This document shows, piece after piece, positions 9,001 through 17,070 of a DNA stretch of 64,000 bases. The notes under the pieces were generated by a model, which saw only the letters and a list, made by a program, of their open reading frames with translations, did not search any database and had not been told where the DNA came from. The first letter of the stretch is position 1; each line of letters starts with the position of its first letter. Both the position numbers and the translations under genes were made by a program. Source of the DNA: Paenibacillus_L residui (lineage in GTDB: Bacteria; Bacillota; Bacilli; Paenibacillales; NBRC-103111); the NCBI RefSeq assembly GCF_042677205.1, contig NZ_JBHTIU010000027.1, forward strand, positions 284,849-348,848, in the 5' to 3' direction.

Positions 9001-9118
9001 CTTGAAAATCCGTCTATTTTCATTTTCTGCTGGTTCGTGCAAGCGGATAGCGCGTCTACCTCGAAAATCCATTTATTCCCATTTTCTGCTGGAGCGTACA
9101 AGCGGATGGCGCGTCTAA
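9001..9118. repeat. Tandem 59-bp duplication
   Basis: Units 9001-9059 and 9060-9118 share most positions, including CTYGAAAATCC at the start, CATTTTCTGCTGG in the middle and CAAGCGGATRGCGCGTCTA at the end. It abuts the inverted-repeat element that begins at 9182. No gene is seen in it. Confidence 0.8.
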
Positions 9119-9181
9119 CTGGATTTTATACAGCTATTTTGCTCCTCCGAAGTGAAATACGGAAACTAAGTGGAAAAACAT

Positions 9182-9477
9182 GGCTGTCGATTAATGGTGT
9201 ACAACTAAGATCATGTGAGAAACCTGCAAGGTTTGGTTATAACGGACCCCTGAGACCTTAATCGCTCCAAAAGGGCCTTTCGGTAATCAAAAGGGCCTTT
9301 CGGTAATTTTAACGGACTCAGATGACCTTATTCCCAAGAAATGCTCGCGAAAGTAGGAGAATTCCAAGCAATAAGCGCATCTGTGTCAGTTATTCTAAAA
9401 AAACCGCCTATATTGACGAAATAGGGTCTCCCAGGTCCGTTATATTTTTGCTGTTTTCCCACAATAAATCGACAGCC
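9182..9477. repeat. Terminal-inverted-repeat intergenic element, copy A
   Basis: The element is bounded by the perfect 11-bp inverted repeat GGCTGTCGATT (9182-9192) / AATCGACAGCC (9467-9477). A second, inner inverted pair is TATAACGGACC (9238-9248) / GGTCCGTTATA (9434-9444), each followed inward by a GAGACC-like match. Its body is strongly similar to 60729-60985 in copy B. A 20-bp direct doubling of AAAAGGGCCTTTCGGTAAT lies in the centre. A 13-bp direct repeat TACAGCTATTTTG flanks it at 9129-9141 and 9485-9497. There is no transposase. MITE-like or REP-like are the two obvious interpretations. Confidence 0.75.
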
Positions 9478-9664
9478 TCAAAACTACAGCTATTTTGTGC
9501 AAAAAAGGCGCTTTCAGCAAAAAACCTCAATTCTAAATGCAGTTTTTCCATTTACTTTAATCACTTTCTGCTAATCACTTGAATTTACCTACATAAAATA
9601 CAGTTAAATCGTATTTTATTCACCGGTCAAATCAAGCCGTTAAATCAATTCGCTCTGCGATGTC

Positions 9665-9690
9665 AAAGAAAAAGCCGGGCAGAACCCAGC
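9665..9690 (-). terminator. Intrinsic terminator downstream of dxr
   Basis: On the minus strand GCTGGG-ttctg-CCCGGC is followed by TTTTTCTTT. It lies ~175 nt after the dxr stop, and would end the upstream transcript before rseP. Confidence 0.65.
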
Positions 9691-9718
9691 CGCAGCTTGC
9701 AAGGATAAACGGCTTTCG

Positions 9719-9778
9719 CCGTCCTTTGGACAGGCGCGTTTACCGATGAAATATTAGAACAGGTGAAACTTATACTAA
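9719..9778. repeat. Dispersed intergenic repeat, copy 2
   Basis: Starts CCGTCCTTTGGACAGG and runs through CCGATGAAATAT to AGGTGAAACTTATACT, matching 628-695. Compared with copy 1 it lacks part of the central palindrome (the GTATAAG arm), so the hairpin of the 45-bp unit is broken here, and it occurs once rather than in tandem. Confidence 0.7.
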
Positions 9779-9865
9779 TCGAAAATCGGGGTGACCAGGC
9801 GACCGCGAACGGTTATCCTATCGCATTCGAGCATTATTCCCTGCGACTTTATTCACCGGAAAAAC

Positions 9866-11011
9866 TTAGAAAACGATCCGGCCAGCGGCTTCCCTCGCCC
9901 ATTCGTCCGTCTGCAGCACCTGATCCAAATCCGGGGAAGGGATAAGCTGATGCTTGTTCAATACCCGTTCAATGATCTCTTCGATCTGCAGGAAAGTAAT
10001 TTCCCCCTTCATAAACCGGGAGACGGCTATCTCGTTAGCCGCATTGTAGACAGCGGGTGCTGTCCCGCCCAAGCGGCCGCTCTCATAAGCCATAGCCAAG
10101 CAAGGAAAACGTTCCATATCCATCGGCTTGAAATGAAGCTTGCCGAGTTCAGCCAGACGAAGCGGTGCGGTGGGAGTTTTCTTACGATTTGGATAGGTCA
10201 ATGCATACTGGATAGGCACCCGCATATCGGGATTGCCGAGCTGCGCAATGACACTGTAATCTGCGAATTCGACCATCGAGTGGATCGTGCTTTCCTGGTG
10301 AAGAATAACTTCAATCTGATCATAAGACACCTGGAACAGCCAATGAGCTTCAATCACTTCCAGCCCTTTGTTAGCCATTGTGGCGGAATCGATCGTGATC
10401 TTGGCCCCCATCGACCAGTTCGGATGCTTCAGAGCATCCTCCAAGGTCACCCCGTACAATTCCTCACGCGTTCTGTCCCGGAATGCTCCTCCCGATGCAG
10501 TCAGCGTTAATTTCGAAATTGTCGAAGGCGACTCCCCGTTTAAGCATTGGAAAATGGCGGAATGCTCACTGTCTACAGGAAGGAGAGCGACTCCATGCTT
10601 GGCTGCAAGCTCCGTGACCAAATGCCCTGCGCTGACCAGCGTCTCTTTGTTGGCGATGGCTATCTGCTTGCCCGCCTCAATGGCCGCCAGCGTAGGCTTG
10701 AGCCCCTGGCTGCCCACAACCGCCGTAACGACCAGGTCGGCTTCGGTTCCTGCCGCCACCTCCATCATCCCTTCCTCACCGTAGAAAACGGCCGTCGTGG
10801 AAGGAACATGCGGCTTTAATTGTGCGGCCAACTCTTTGGTGGCAACCGAAACCTTGCTCGGCTTGAATTGTCGGACCTGTTCTATTAACAAGGGAAGATT
10901 GGTGCCTGCAGCCAGGCCTTCCACCCTATAGCTGTCCGGATCATGGGCAATTACGTCCAAGGTTTGCGTCCCGACCGATCCGGTGGAGCCTAATATCGAA
11001 ATTTTCTTCAT
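9866..11011 (-). CDS. dxr: 1-deoxy-D-xylulose 5-phosphate reductoisomerase
   Basis: Dxr converts DXP to MEP with NADPH, the committed step of the MEP isoprenoid pathway. The 381-residue product begins with the NADPH-binding loop ISILGSTGSVGTQTLDV (4-20) and carries the metal-binding motif VDSEHSAIF with Asp147 and Glu149; the later motif SMGAKITIDSATMANKGLEVIEAHWLF is also intact. I chose ATG at 11011, 11 nt after AGGAGG; the in-frame TTG at 11020 is too close to that site. It follows cdsA by 15 nt. A terminator and repeats follow, so it is likely the last gene of its transcript. Confidence 0.96.
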   Translation of the reverse strand: MKKISILGSTGSVGTQTLDVIAHDPDSYRVEGLAAGTNLPLLIEQVRQFKPSKVSVATKELAAQLKPHVPSTTAVFYGEEGMMEVAAGTEADLVVTAVVGSQGLKPTLAAIEAGKQIAIANKETLVSAGHLVTELAAKHGVALLPVDSEHSAIFQCLNGESPSTISKLTLTASGGAFRDRTREELYGVTLEDALKHPNWSMGAKITIDSATMANKGLEVIEAHWLFQVSYDQIEVILHQESTIHSMVEFADYSVIAQLGNPDMRVPIQYALTYPNRKKTPTAPLRLAELGKLHFKPMDMERFPCLAMAYESGRLGGTAPAVYNAANEIAVSRFMKGEITFLQIEEIIERVLNKHQLIPSPDLDQVLQTDEWAREAAGRIVF

Positions 11012-11026
11012 TGCCAGCAATCCCTC

Positions 11027-11824
11027 CTAATTTGGGATAAGCGAGAGGATATGAACGAGCGGAAACACAATGAGCCAGCTGTCCACACGATCAAGCACAC
11101 CGCCATGACCCGGCAGGATGTTCCCGGTATCCTTAATGCCTTTGACCCGCTTGTACGCCGATTGGATCAAATCGCCCATTTGGCCGGCAACCGCGGCTAC
11201 GGCCCCGATCAGGACGGCATTCCATACCGGAAGCAAATCGGGCTTGGACCAGGCGAAGCAAAGCGCTGCAATTATCGATATAACGATTCCGCCAAGCGCC
11301 CCTTCGATTGTTTTGTTCGGGCTGATATCCGGCCAGAGCTTCCTCTTCCCGAACATTCTGCCGGCGAAATAAGCACCGGAATCCGACGCCCATATGGTGA
11401 CGAAAAGGAGCAAAGTCCAGAACAACCCGTTCGGCTCCAGGTTGCGGGAATAAATCATATAATGGAAGCCGAGACCGATGTAGACGGCCCCTGCGAATAC
11501 CGTCGATATATCATCGATCGTCATCTTGTTTTTGGTAATTACCGTCGCTGCAAGGAGGACAAACAGCAGCAGCCAAATAAGACTGGTCAGCGGAAGCTTA
11601 TCGGCAAGCACGCCGAAATTCGCCATAAATACAAAAACAAGCATGAAAACAAGTCCAATGACGAACATCGGAAAATGATACTTAAGCTTGTACATACGCA
11701 AAAATTCGCCGAATCCGACAAAGGCCAGCCCGAGCACCAGCCCGGCGAACCAATAGCCGCCCAATAGCAAAAAAGTTATAAACAGAGCCCCGGCCACTAC
11801 GCCGGTCACGATTCTCGTCTTCAT
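11027..11824 (-). CDS. cdsA: Phosphatidate cytidylyltransferase (CDP-diglyceride synthase)
   Basis: This integral membrane enzyme makes CDP-diacylglycerol from phosphatidate and CTP, the precursor of all anionic phospholipids. The 265-residue product is a string of hydrophobic helices and has the CdsA signature from SDSGAYFAGRMFGKRKL through SPNKTIEGALGG (about 160-190). ATG at 11824 is 6 nt after GGAGG and is preferred to the ATG two codons upstream. It lies between uppS and dxr, the usual lipid/isoprenoid grouping. Confidence 0.95.
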   Translation of the reverse strand: MKTRIVTGVVAGALFITFLLLGGYWFAGLVLGLAFVGFGEFLRMYKLKYHFPMFVIGLVFMLVFVFMANFGVLADKLPLTSLIWLLLFVLLAATVITKNKMTIDDISTVFAGAVYIGLGFHYMIYSRNLEPNGLFWTLLLFVTIWASDSGAYFAGRMFGKRKLWPDISPNKTIEGALGGIVISIIAALCFAWSKPDLLPVWNAVLIGAVAAVAGQMGDLIQSAYKRVKGIKDTGNILPGHGGVLDRVDSWLIVFPLVHILSLIPN

Positions 11825-11845
11825 GTCCATCCTCCAAAGAAAGGG

Positions 11846-12610
11846 CTACAATCCCCCATAACGGCGAATACGGCTCTGGTATTCCCGAATGGCTTCGTAA
11901 AAATCGTTCTCCGAAAATTCCGGCCAATATAAATCGGTGAACAACAATTCCGTATAGGCAAGCTGCCACAGCATAAAATTGCTGATTCGCAGTTCTCCGC
12001 TTGTCCTAATAAGAAGGTCCGGATCGGGCAAACCTGCCGTCTGCAATCGTTTAGAATATTCTTCTTCGGTGATGTCTTCCAACTTTAGGCTTCCTGATTG
12101 AACGTCACGCACCAGTTCTCTCATCGCTTCAGTCAATTCTTTACGGCTGCCGTAATTAAAAGCGAAATTAAGAATCAAACCGGTATTATGCTTCGTCCGC
12201 TCAATTGCATTTTCTACCGCTTCCAAAGTGTGCACCGGAACACCCTCTTTCCAGCCGGTCATCCGAATCCGCACATTTTTTTGGACCAATTCATCTATTT
12301 CCAAAGGAAAAAACTCCTGGGGAAGGCTCATCAAGTAATCCACTTCATCCTGCGGCCTCGTCCAGTTTTCGGTGGAAAACGCGTACAGCGTTAATATTTC
12401 GATGCCAATGTCATCTGCCGCAATAGTGATTTTCTTGACATTCTTCATCCCTGAATGATGGCCTGCGATTCGCGGCAGTCCTCTCCGCCTGGCCCATCTC
12501 CCGTTGCCATCCATGATAATGGCAACATGGCGGGGAATATTATTGTCGGAGAGTATGCTTTGGCTATCGACTTTCTTATTTTTGCCAAACCAAGATTTCT
12601 TTTGAGACAT
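11846..12610 (-). CDS. uppS: Isoprenyl transferase (undecaprenyl diphosphate synthase)
   Basis: UppS adds cis-isoprene units to farnesyl diphosphate to make the C55 carrier lipid for cell-wall synthesis. Family motifs are visible: IIMDGNGRWARRRGLPRIAGH with the catalytic Asp near residue 34, LTLYAFSTENWTRP, and near the C-terminus DLLIRTSGELRISNFMLWQLAYTE. The ATG at 12610 has GGGGG 8 nt upstream; an ATG five codons earlier overlaps that site. The gene is separated from frr by a terminator-like hairpin, so it may have its own promoter. Confidence 0.96.
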   Translation of the reverse strand: MSQKKSWFGKNKKVDSQSILSDNNIPRHVAIIMDGNGRWARRRGLPRIAGHHSGMKNVKKITIAADDIGIEILTLYAFSTENWTRPQDEVDYLMSLPQEFFPLEIDELVQKNVRIRMTGWKEGVPVHTLEAVENAIERTKHNTGLILNFAFNYGSRKELTEAMRELVRDVQSGSLKLEDITEEEYSKRLQTAGLPDPDLLIRTSGELRISNFMLWQLAYTELLFTDLYWPEFSENDFYEAIREYQSRIRRYGGL

Positions 12611-12735
12611 TGTTGTATCCCCCATATAGGTTTAGAAAAACGGTCAGCAAAACCGGGCTGTCGAGGCTTGGTCGAGTTGCTGCCGAATTCGTAGGCTTGC
12701 TGCGGCAGTAGTACTGAATATCTGACTTTGTTGCC

Positions 12736-12769
12736 AAAAACTAAACCCCCCCCCTCCACGAAGGGGGTT
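12736..12769 (-). terminator. Intrinsic terminator downstream of frr
   Basis: On the minus strand AACCCCCT-tcgtgg-AGGGGGGGGTT forms a very G+C-rich stem followed by TAGTTTTTGG. It starts about 18 nt after the frr stop codon, between frr and uppS. Confidence 0.7.
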
Positions 12770-12786
12770 ATTGACGGGTGAGGGGG

Positions 12787-13341
12787 TTATACCTCTGTAA
12801 TTTCCTTTTCTTTCGCTTCCAGGATTTTATCCACTTCCGCTACGAATTTATCCGTCATTTTCTGAATGTCGTCCTGATGACGTCTGGATTCATCCTCAGA
12901 GATATCCGTCTTCTCCAGCTTCTTGATGTCGTCATTGGCATCTCTGCGGATGTTGCGGATAGCCACCTTGGCTTCCTCGCCGGATTTGCGGGTTAATTTG
13001 ACCAGCTCCGCCCGTCTTTCGGCCGTTAGAGCCGGAATGACAATGCGGATGGAGGAACCGTCGTTAGCGGGGGTCAATCCCAAATCCGATTTCATAATGG
13101 CCTTCTCAATGGCCGGAATGGAAGACTTATCCCAAGGCTGGATCATTAATGTGCGGGAATCGGGTGTAGTTATGTTCGCAAGTTGATTAACGGGCGTCAT
13201 TGTCCCGTAGTATTCTACCTGTATCCGGTCCAGAAGGCCCGGCGTCGCACGTCCGGCTCTCAAGGATGCCAGTTCCTTGCGAAGCGAGTCTATCGCTTTA
13301 TTCATTCGTTCTTCAGCGTTCTTCTTCACCGACTGCGGCAT
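12787..13341 (-). CDS. frr: Ribosome recycling factor
   Basis: RRF splits the post-termination ribosome together with EF-G. The 184-residue length is exactly typical. Family segments include LRAGRATPGLLDRIQVEYYG (about 27-46) and the C-terminal RRDANDDIKKLEKTDISEDE. The start codon overlaps the pyrH stop as TAATG, with AGGGAG about 10 nt upstream, so the two are translationally coupled. Confidence 0.97.
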   Translation of the reverse strand: MPQSVKKNAEERMNKAIDSLRKELASLRAGRATPGLLDRIQVEYYGTMTPVNQLANITTPDSRTLMIQPWDKSSIPAIEKAIMKSDLGLTPANDGSSIRIVIPALTAERRAELVKLTRKSGEEAKVAIRNIRRDANDDIKKLEKTDISEDESRRHQDDIQKMTDKFVAEVDKILEAKEKEITEV

Positions 13342-14069
13342 TATGATACACTCCCTTTTACAATCGTTCCGATTTTTTCACCTAGAACTACTCTTTTGAT
13401 ATTACCTTCATCTGTAATAGAGAATACAATGAGCGGGATATTGTTGTCCATACATAAGGAGGAAGCAGTGGAATCCATAACTCCCAGGTTGTTGCTGATC
13501 ACTTCCATATAGGTCAGTTCTTCAAACTTGACCGCGTCTTTGTTAATAAAAGGATCTGCACTGTACACACCGTCCACCTTATTCTTGGCCATCAGGATCA
13601 CTTCCGCTTCGATTTCGGCGGCGCGCAGAGCTGCTGTCGTATCTGTGGAGAAATACGGATTTCCCGTACCCGCCGCGAAGATAACGACGCGTCCTTTCTC
13701 CAGATGGCGGATAGCGCGTCTTCGTATGTACGGTTCCGCTACCTGCTGCATTTCAATAGATGTCTGAACGCGGGTAGGAACGCCCACGTCTTCTAAAGCG
13801 TCCTGGAGGGCGAGCGAATTCATGACGGTTGCCAGCATCCCCATATAGTCCGCAGTGGCGCGGTCTATCCCTTTGGCGCTTCCGGCTATTCCCCGCCAAA
13901 TGTTTCCTCCGCCCACGACAATGGCGATCTCGATCTTCAAATCATGGATCGTCTTAACCTGCTCTGCAATGGAAGTAATCATCGCGGAGTCGATCCCGTA
14001 TCCCTGCTGCCCGGCAAGTGCCTCGCCGCTTAATTTCAATACAATTCGCTTAAAAATGGGTTGTTCCAA
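13341..14069 (-). CDS. pyrH: Uridylate kinase (UMP kinase)
   Basis: PyrH phosphorylates UMP to UDP using ATP. The 242-residue product belongs to the amino-acid-kinase fold: RIVLKLSGEALAG (8-20) near the N-terminus, VVGGGNIWRG, the ADYMGMLATVMNSLALQDAL region and AAGTGNPYFSTDTTAALRAAEI. I chose TTG at 14069, which is 8 nt after GGAGG and gives the family N-terminus MEQPIFKR; the longer reading at 14111 adds 14 atypical residues. Confidence 0.96.
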   Translation of the reverse strand: MEQPIFKRIVLKLSGEALAGQQGYGIDSAMITSIAEQVKTIHDLKIEIAIVVGGGNIWRGIAGSAKGIDRATADYMGMLATVMNSLALQDALEDVGVPTRVQTSIEMQQVAEPYIRRRAIRHLEKGRVVIFAAGTGNPYFSTDTTAALRAAEIEAEVILMAKNKVDGVYSADPFINKDAVKFEELTYMEVISNNLGVMDSTASSLCMDNNIPLIVFSITDEGNIKRVVLGEKIGTIVKGSVS

Positions 14070-14133
14070 CGTAGGTACCTCCAGTTGAAGATAGATTTGG
14101 ACCGTTGCCAACTTTGTGCAGGCTGACGCGGCT

Positions 14134-14162
14134 AAAAAAGAAGGAACACGGGTGGGTGTTCC
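14134..14162 (-). terminator. Terminator-like hairpin between tsf and pyrH
   Basis: On the minus strand GGAACAC-ccaccc-GTGTTCC is a perfect 7-bp stem followed by TTCTTTTTTA. It lies just after the tsf stop codon and probably reduces read-through from the ribosomal genes into pyrH. Confidence 0.75.
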
Positions 14163-14183
14163 ATCATAAATGGCCGTTCTCTA

Positions 14184-14834
14184 TTACATTTTCGCTTGAG
14201 ACATAACCTCTTCGGCAAAGTTTTCCTGTTTTTTCTCCAAGCCTTCTCCCAACTCGAAACGAGCAAAACGGCGGATGGTGATATTTTCACCGATTTTGCT
14301 GATTTTCTCGTTCAACAAGGTCGAGATGGTTTTGTCCGGATCTTTGATGAAGGCTTGCTCCATGAGGCAGAATTCTTCATAGTATTTCCCGATGCGGCCT
14401 TCGACCATCTTATCTACAATATGCTCCGGCTTTCCTTCGTTCAGAGCCTGGGATCTTAAAATTTCTTTCTCCTTGTCCAGCTCTTCCTGAGGAACTTCTT
14501 CGCGTCTTACATAACGAGGGCTGGTCGCAGCGATTTGCATAGCGATATCTTTCACGAAATCTTGGAAATCATCCGTCTTGGCCACGAAGTCCGTTTCGCA
14601 GTTGACTTCAACCAGCACACCGATTTTACCGCCGGCATGAATGTAAGATTGAACGGCACCTTCCGTAGCAATCCGTCCAGCTTTGTTGGCAGCGGCCGCC
14701 AAGCCTTTCTCCCGAAGCACTTCAACCGCTTTAGTCAGATCACCGTTTGCTTCTTCCAGAGCTTTCTTACAATCCAACATTCCTGCACCTGTTTTTTCGC
14801 GCAGTTCTTTAACCATTGCAGCTGTTACTGCCAT
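14184..14834 (-). CDS. tsf: Translation elongation factor Ts
   Basis: EF-Ts is the nucleotide-exchange factor for EF-Tu. The 216-residue product is the short form common in some Gram-positives (B. subtilis has 293), lacking part of the second core subdomain. The N-terminal UBA-like segment VKELREKTGAGMLDCKKAL (8-26) and the interface motif NCETDFVAKTDDFQ (about 78-91) are conserved. It follows rpsB after a hairpin. Confidence 0.96.
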   Translation of the reverse strand: MAVTAAMVKELREKTGAGMLDCKKALEEANGDLTKAVEVLREKGLAAAANKAGRIATEGAVQSYIHAGGKIGVLVEVNCETDFVAKTDDFQDFVKDIAMQIAATSPRYVRREEVPQEELDKEKEILRSQALNEGKPEHIVDKMVEGRIGKYYEEFCLMEQAFIKDPDKTISTLLNEKISKIGENITIRRFARFELGEGLEKKQENFAEEVMSQAKM

Positions 14835-14886
14835 TTGTTTTCCTCCTCGGCAAATTTCTCATAGTAGTATTATATTTCTTCATTCT

Positions 14887-14933
14887 AAAAAAAGGGCGGC
14901 GATAGGTTATTACACCTTCAACCCACCCTTTTT
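14887..14933 (-). terminator. Attenuator/terminator hairpin between rpsB and tsf
   Basis: On the minus strand AAAAAGGGTGG pairs with CCGCCCTTTTT (one G-U), with a small inner AGGT/ACCT pair in the loop, followed by a run of T. Such a site would let rpsB be made in excess of tsf. Confidence 0.7.
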
Positions 14934-14950
14934 CAATTTATCCTATTAGA

Positions 14951-15649
14951 TTACGCAGTCGTCTGTTCGCCTTGATTGGCCTCGATGATCGCTTCGGCCA
15001 TCTTGGAAGTCAGAAGCTTCACTGCGCGGATAGCATCATCGTTACCCGGAATCACATAATCGATTTCATCCGGATCACAGTTCGTATCCACAATCCCGAC
15101 AATCGGGATTCCCAGCTTGCGGGCTTCTGCTACGGCAATGCGCTCTTTGCGCGGATCGATAACGAACAATGCGCTAGGAAGACCCTTCATGTTCTTGATT
15201 CCGCCCAAAAACTTCTCGAGACGTTCCTTCTCCTTGCGGAGAATGATAACTTCTTTCTTAGGCAGAACATCGAACGTGCCGTCCTCTTCCCACCTCTCCA
15301 GCTCATGGAGACGGTCAATCCGCTTCTGAATCGTAGCGAAGTTCGTCAACGTGCCTCCCAGCCAACGCTGGTTGATGTAGAACATTCCGCAGCGCTCTGC
15401 TTCTTCCTTGACGGAATCTTGAGCCTGCTTCTTCGTACCGACGAACAGGAAGGTTCCTCCTTCACCGGCGACAGACTTAACGAAATTGTAAGCCTCTTCT
15501 ACTTTCTTGACCGTCTTCTGCAGGTCAATGATGTAAATACCGTTTCTTTCCGTGAAGATGTATTTGTCCATTTTCGGGTTCCAGCGACGGGTCTGGTGAC
15601 CAAAGTGAACCCCAGCCTCCAGCAGCTGTTTCATGGAGATAACTGCCAT
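14951..15649 (-). CDS. rpsB: 30S ribosomal protein S2
   Basis: S2 is a late-assembling protein of the small subunit. The 232-residue product begins MAVISMKQLLEAGVHFGHQ and continues with RRWNPKMDKYIFTERNGIYIIDLQ, both diagnostic. ATG at 15649 is 9 nt after AGGAGG; a GTG two codons upstream is also in frame but overlaps the spacing. It has its own promoter (15773-15801) and a ~115-nt leader. Confidence 0.98.
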   Translation of the reverse strand: MAVISMKQLLEAGVHFGHQTRRWNPKMDKYIFTERNGIYIIDLQKTVKKVEEAYNFVKSVAGEGGTFLFVGTKKQAQDSVKEEAERCGMFYINQRWLGGTLTNFATIQKRIDRLHELERWEEDGTFDVLPKKEVIILRKEKERLEKFLGGIKNMKGLPSALFVIDPRKERIAVAEARKLGIPIVGIVDTNCDPDEIDYVIPGNDDAIRAVKLLTSKMAEAIIEANQGEQTTA

Positions 15650-15697
15650 CTTCACACACCTCCTCTATTGGTTTTATTATCCTCCGCCATTCTCATT

Positions 15698-15740
15698 TTG
15701 GAATCAGACTTTCCGATAAAGAAAAGCACCCTCATTCCAA
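15698..15740 (-). promoter_or_regulatory. Structured 5' leader of rpsB
   Basis: On the minus strand TTGGAAT (15740-15734) pairs with ATTCCAA (15704-15698) around an interior that can form a second small stem (TTTC/GAAA). It lies between the rpsB promoter and ribosome site. rpsB leaders are autoregulated by S2 in some bacteria; whether this one is cannot be told from one sequence. Confidence 0.4.
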
Positions 15741-15772
15741 TTAAACGGCGTGTGTTCTTGACACCGTCAATA

Positions 15773-15801
15773 AATATACCATATTCATTTTGCCGTTGCA
15801 A
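15773..15801 (-). promoter_or_regulatory. Sigma-A type promoter for rpsB
   Basis: On the minus strand: -35 TTGCAA (15796-15801), 17-nt spacer, -10 TATATT (15773-15778), with an extended TG at the correct place (TGGTATATT). It follows the terminator of the fla/che unit. Confidence 0.7.
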
Positions 15802-15894
15802 CAAAATCCGCCTTTAATTTCATGGGCCGGAATGACCTCTGCCTGTTCATGTTGTAAACCGTTATCGGAAACAATGATAGCCCGGGAAAAGACC

Positions 15895-15928
15895 AAAAAG
15901 AGACTTCAGCACGCGGCCAAGGTCTCTT
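15895..15928 (-). terminator. Intrinsic terminator ending the fla/che operon
   Basis: On the minus strand AAGAGAC and GTCTCTT pair around a G+C-rich loop, followed by TTTTTGG. It begins two bases after the stop codon of the last gene, and is the first strong terminator seen downstream of flgB, about 31 kb away. Confidence 0.8.
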
Positions 15929-15929
15929 G

Positions 15930-16460
15930 TCAGTCGAACGTAATCTTTTCAATCACTGAATCCATGTCTTCTCCAAGGGCGAAGGAATAAACTCCGCTCC
16001 TTATCTTGGGTGTCCGCCTCTGCTCCTTAAGCCTTAATTCGAATGCATCCTTGTCTGCGATAACTCCGGCCTCCGATAACAATTCTGCGACGTCTGAGGC
16101 CAGCATTCCGGCTTTAATCTGCACATCGACATTCGCGGCATTCCCGTTCACCGCATCAATATCCGTCACGCCGGCTTCCTCCGACGCGGTCCCCTCTTGT
16201 TCCGCCGCAGCCAATGCAAGCCTGAGCCGTTCGTCAAGCTCCTCCTGTGTATACAGCTTAACATCGGACGGATACAAGGTATAACCCGCTTCCTCAGCCA
16301 GCTTCCGCCAATCCTGCTCCGCCTCTGTCTGCTGCGTTTCCGCATCCATCGGGGGCAGGTCTCGCTGGACGGCGATATTCATGACCTGCAGCAGAATGGC
16401 TCCTATGACGAGGCCGCTTCCTATACCCGTCCAGAACGATCTACGCCCGGACACGCTCAT
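15930..16460 (-). CDS. MltG/YceG-like membrane protein without the catalytic domain
   Basis: The 176-residue product has one N-terminal membrane segment (about 9-29), a charged linker and a C-terminal domain VDVQIKAGMLASDVAELLSE ... SGVYSFALGEDMDSVIEKI that resembles the small LysM-like domain preceding the catalytic part of endolytic transglycosylase MltG. The catalytic region of MltG is absent, so no cleavage activity is implied. ATG follows AGGAG by 7 nt and overlaps the previous gene by 20 bp, so it is translationally coupled. It is the last gene before the operon terminator. Its role in motility is unknown. Confidence 0.75.
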   Translation of the reverse strand: MSVSGRRSFWTGIGSGLVIGAILLQVMNIAVQRDLPPMDAETQQTEAEQDWRKLAEEAGYTLYPSDVKLYTQEELDERLRLALAAAEQEGTASEEAGVTDIDAVNGNAANVDVQIKAGMLASDVAELLSEAGVIADKDAFELRLKEQRRTPKIRSGVYSFALGEDMDSVIEKITFD

Positions 16461-17010
16461 GACTGTTCTCCTCCTGTTTGCCCAGCTGCACGATCAGATT
16501 AACTTCCCCTTTGTTCATCCCCAGCTTGCGGGCGATCGCTTCTATCGATTTCCCCTGCTCATATAATGAAAAAAGCTCGGCGTACCTTGCCTTGATGTTC
16601 ATTATCCCGCTATCCTCTGCGGCCGGCGCCTCTTTAACCCCGGACGCTGCCTCAAGCGTCTCCGATGCCCGGGCTTCCACGGTCGATTGAAGTCCTGCCG
16701 TAACGGATTGAGAGGACACGGCCTCTTGCTTGAGCCGCTCCATCTGCCTGCCCAAAATTTCATTCTGCTTCTCCAGTTCGGCCATTCTGCGGCTTAGCTG
16801 CTCCACCTGGCCGTTATGCTCGTCTTTCATTCTGGAGATGGTCTGGAGAAGCTTCTCATTGTCTTGCTCCAAATCCGCCGCAAACTGTTCGATTGCCCCT
16901 TCCATTTCCTTAACTATCTCGGACGACGGTCCGGAGGGCTTAGGCAGAAGGCGCGCGATCACGATGATAACTGCTCCTGCCAGTACGATATATACCCAAG
17001 GGTCATTCAT
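16441..17010 (-). CDS. SwrB-like membrane-anchored coiled-coil protein (DUF6115-like C-terminus)
   Basis: The 189-residue product has a single N-terminal membrane helix (about 5-20), a long coiled coil (about 30-95) and a small C-terminal helix-turn-helix-like motif, SIEAIARKLGMNKGEVNLIVQLGK. In B. subtilis the gene at this exact position (after sigD and before rpsB) is swrB, whose product has the same three-part layout and promotes basal-body maturation and sigma-D activity. Sequence identity cannot be measured here, so the assignment rests on layout and synteny. Confidence 0.7.
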   Translation of the reverse strand: MNDPWVYIVLAGAVIIVIARLLPKPSGPSSEIVKEMEGAIEQFAADLEQDNEKLLQTISRMKDEHNGQVEQLSRRMAELEKQNEILGRQMERLKQEAVSSQSVTAGLQSTVEARASETLEAASGVKEAPAAEDSGIMNIKARYAELFSLYEQGKSIEAIARKLGMNKGEVNLIVQLGKQEENSHERVRA

Positions 17011-17070
17011 TTAAACTTCACCTTTTCGTCAAATCGGTTTCTTGGTGCATCAGCATATTGCAGGACAGCA

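Larger units (their letters stand above)
8721..9865. other. 1.1-kb non-coding, repeat-rich gap between dxr and rseP
   Basis: No open frame here has a convincing ribosome site, length or recognisable product. From left to right it holds ~280 bp of A+T-rich unique sequence, a 59-bp tandem duplication, the terminal-inverted-repeat element copy A, ~180 bp of A+T-rich sequence, the dxr terminator and a copy of the dispersed repeat. The A+T content is clearly higher than in the flanking genes. Confidence 0.75.
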
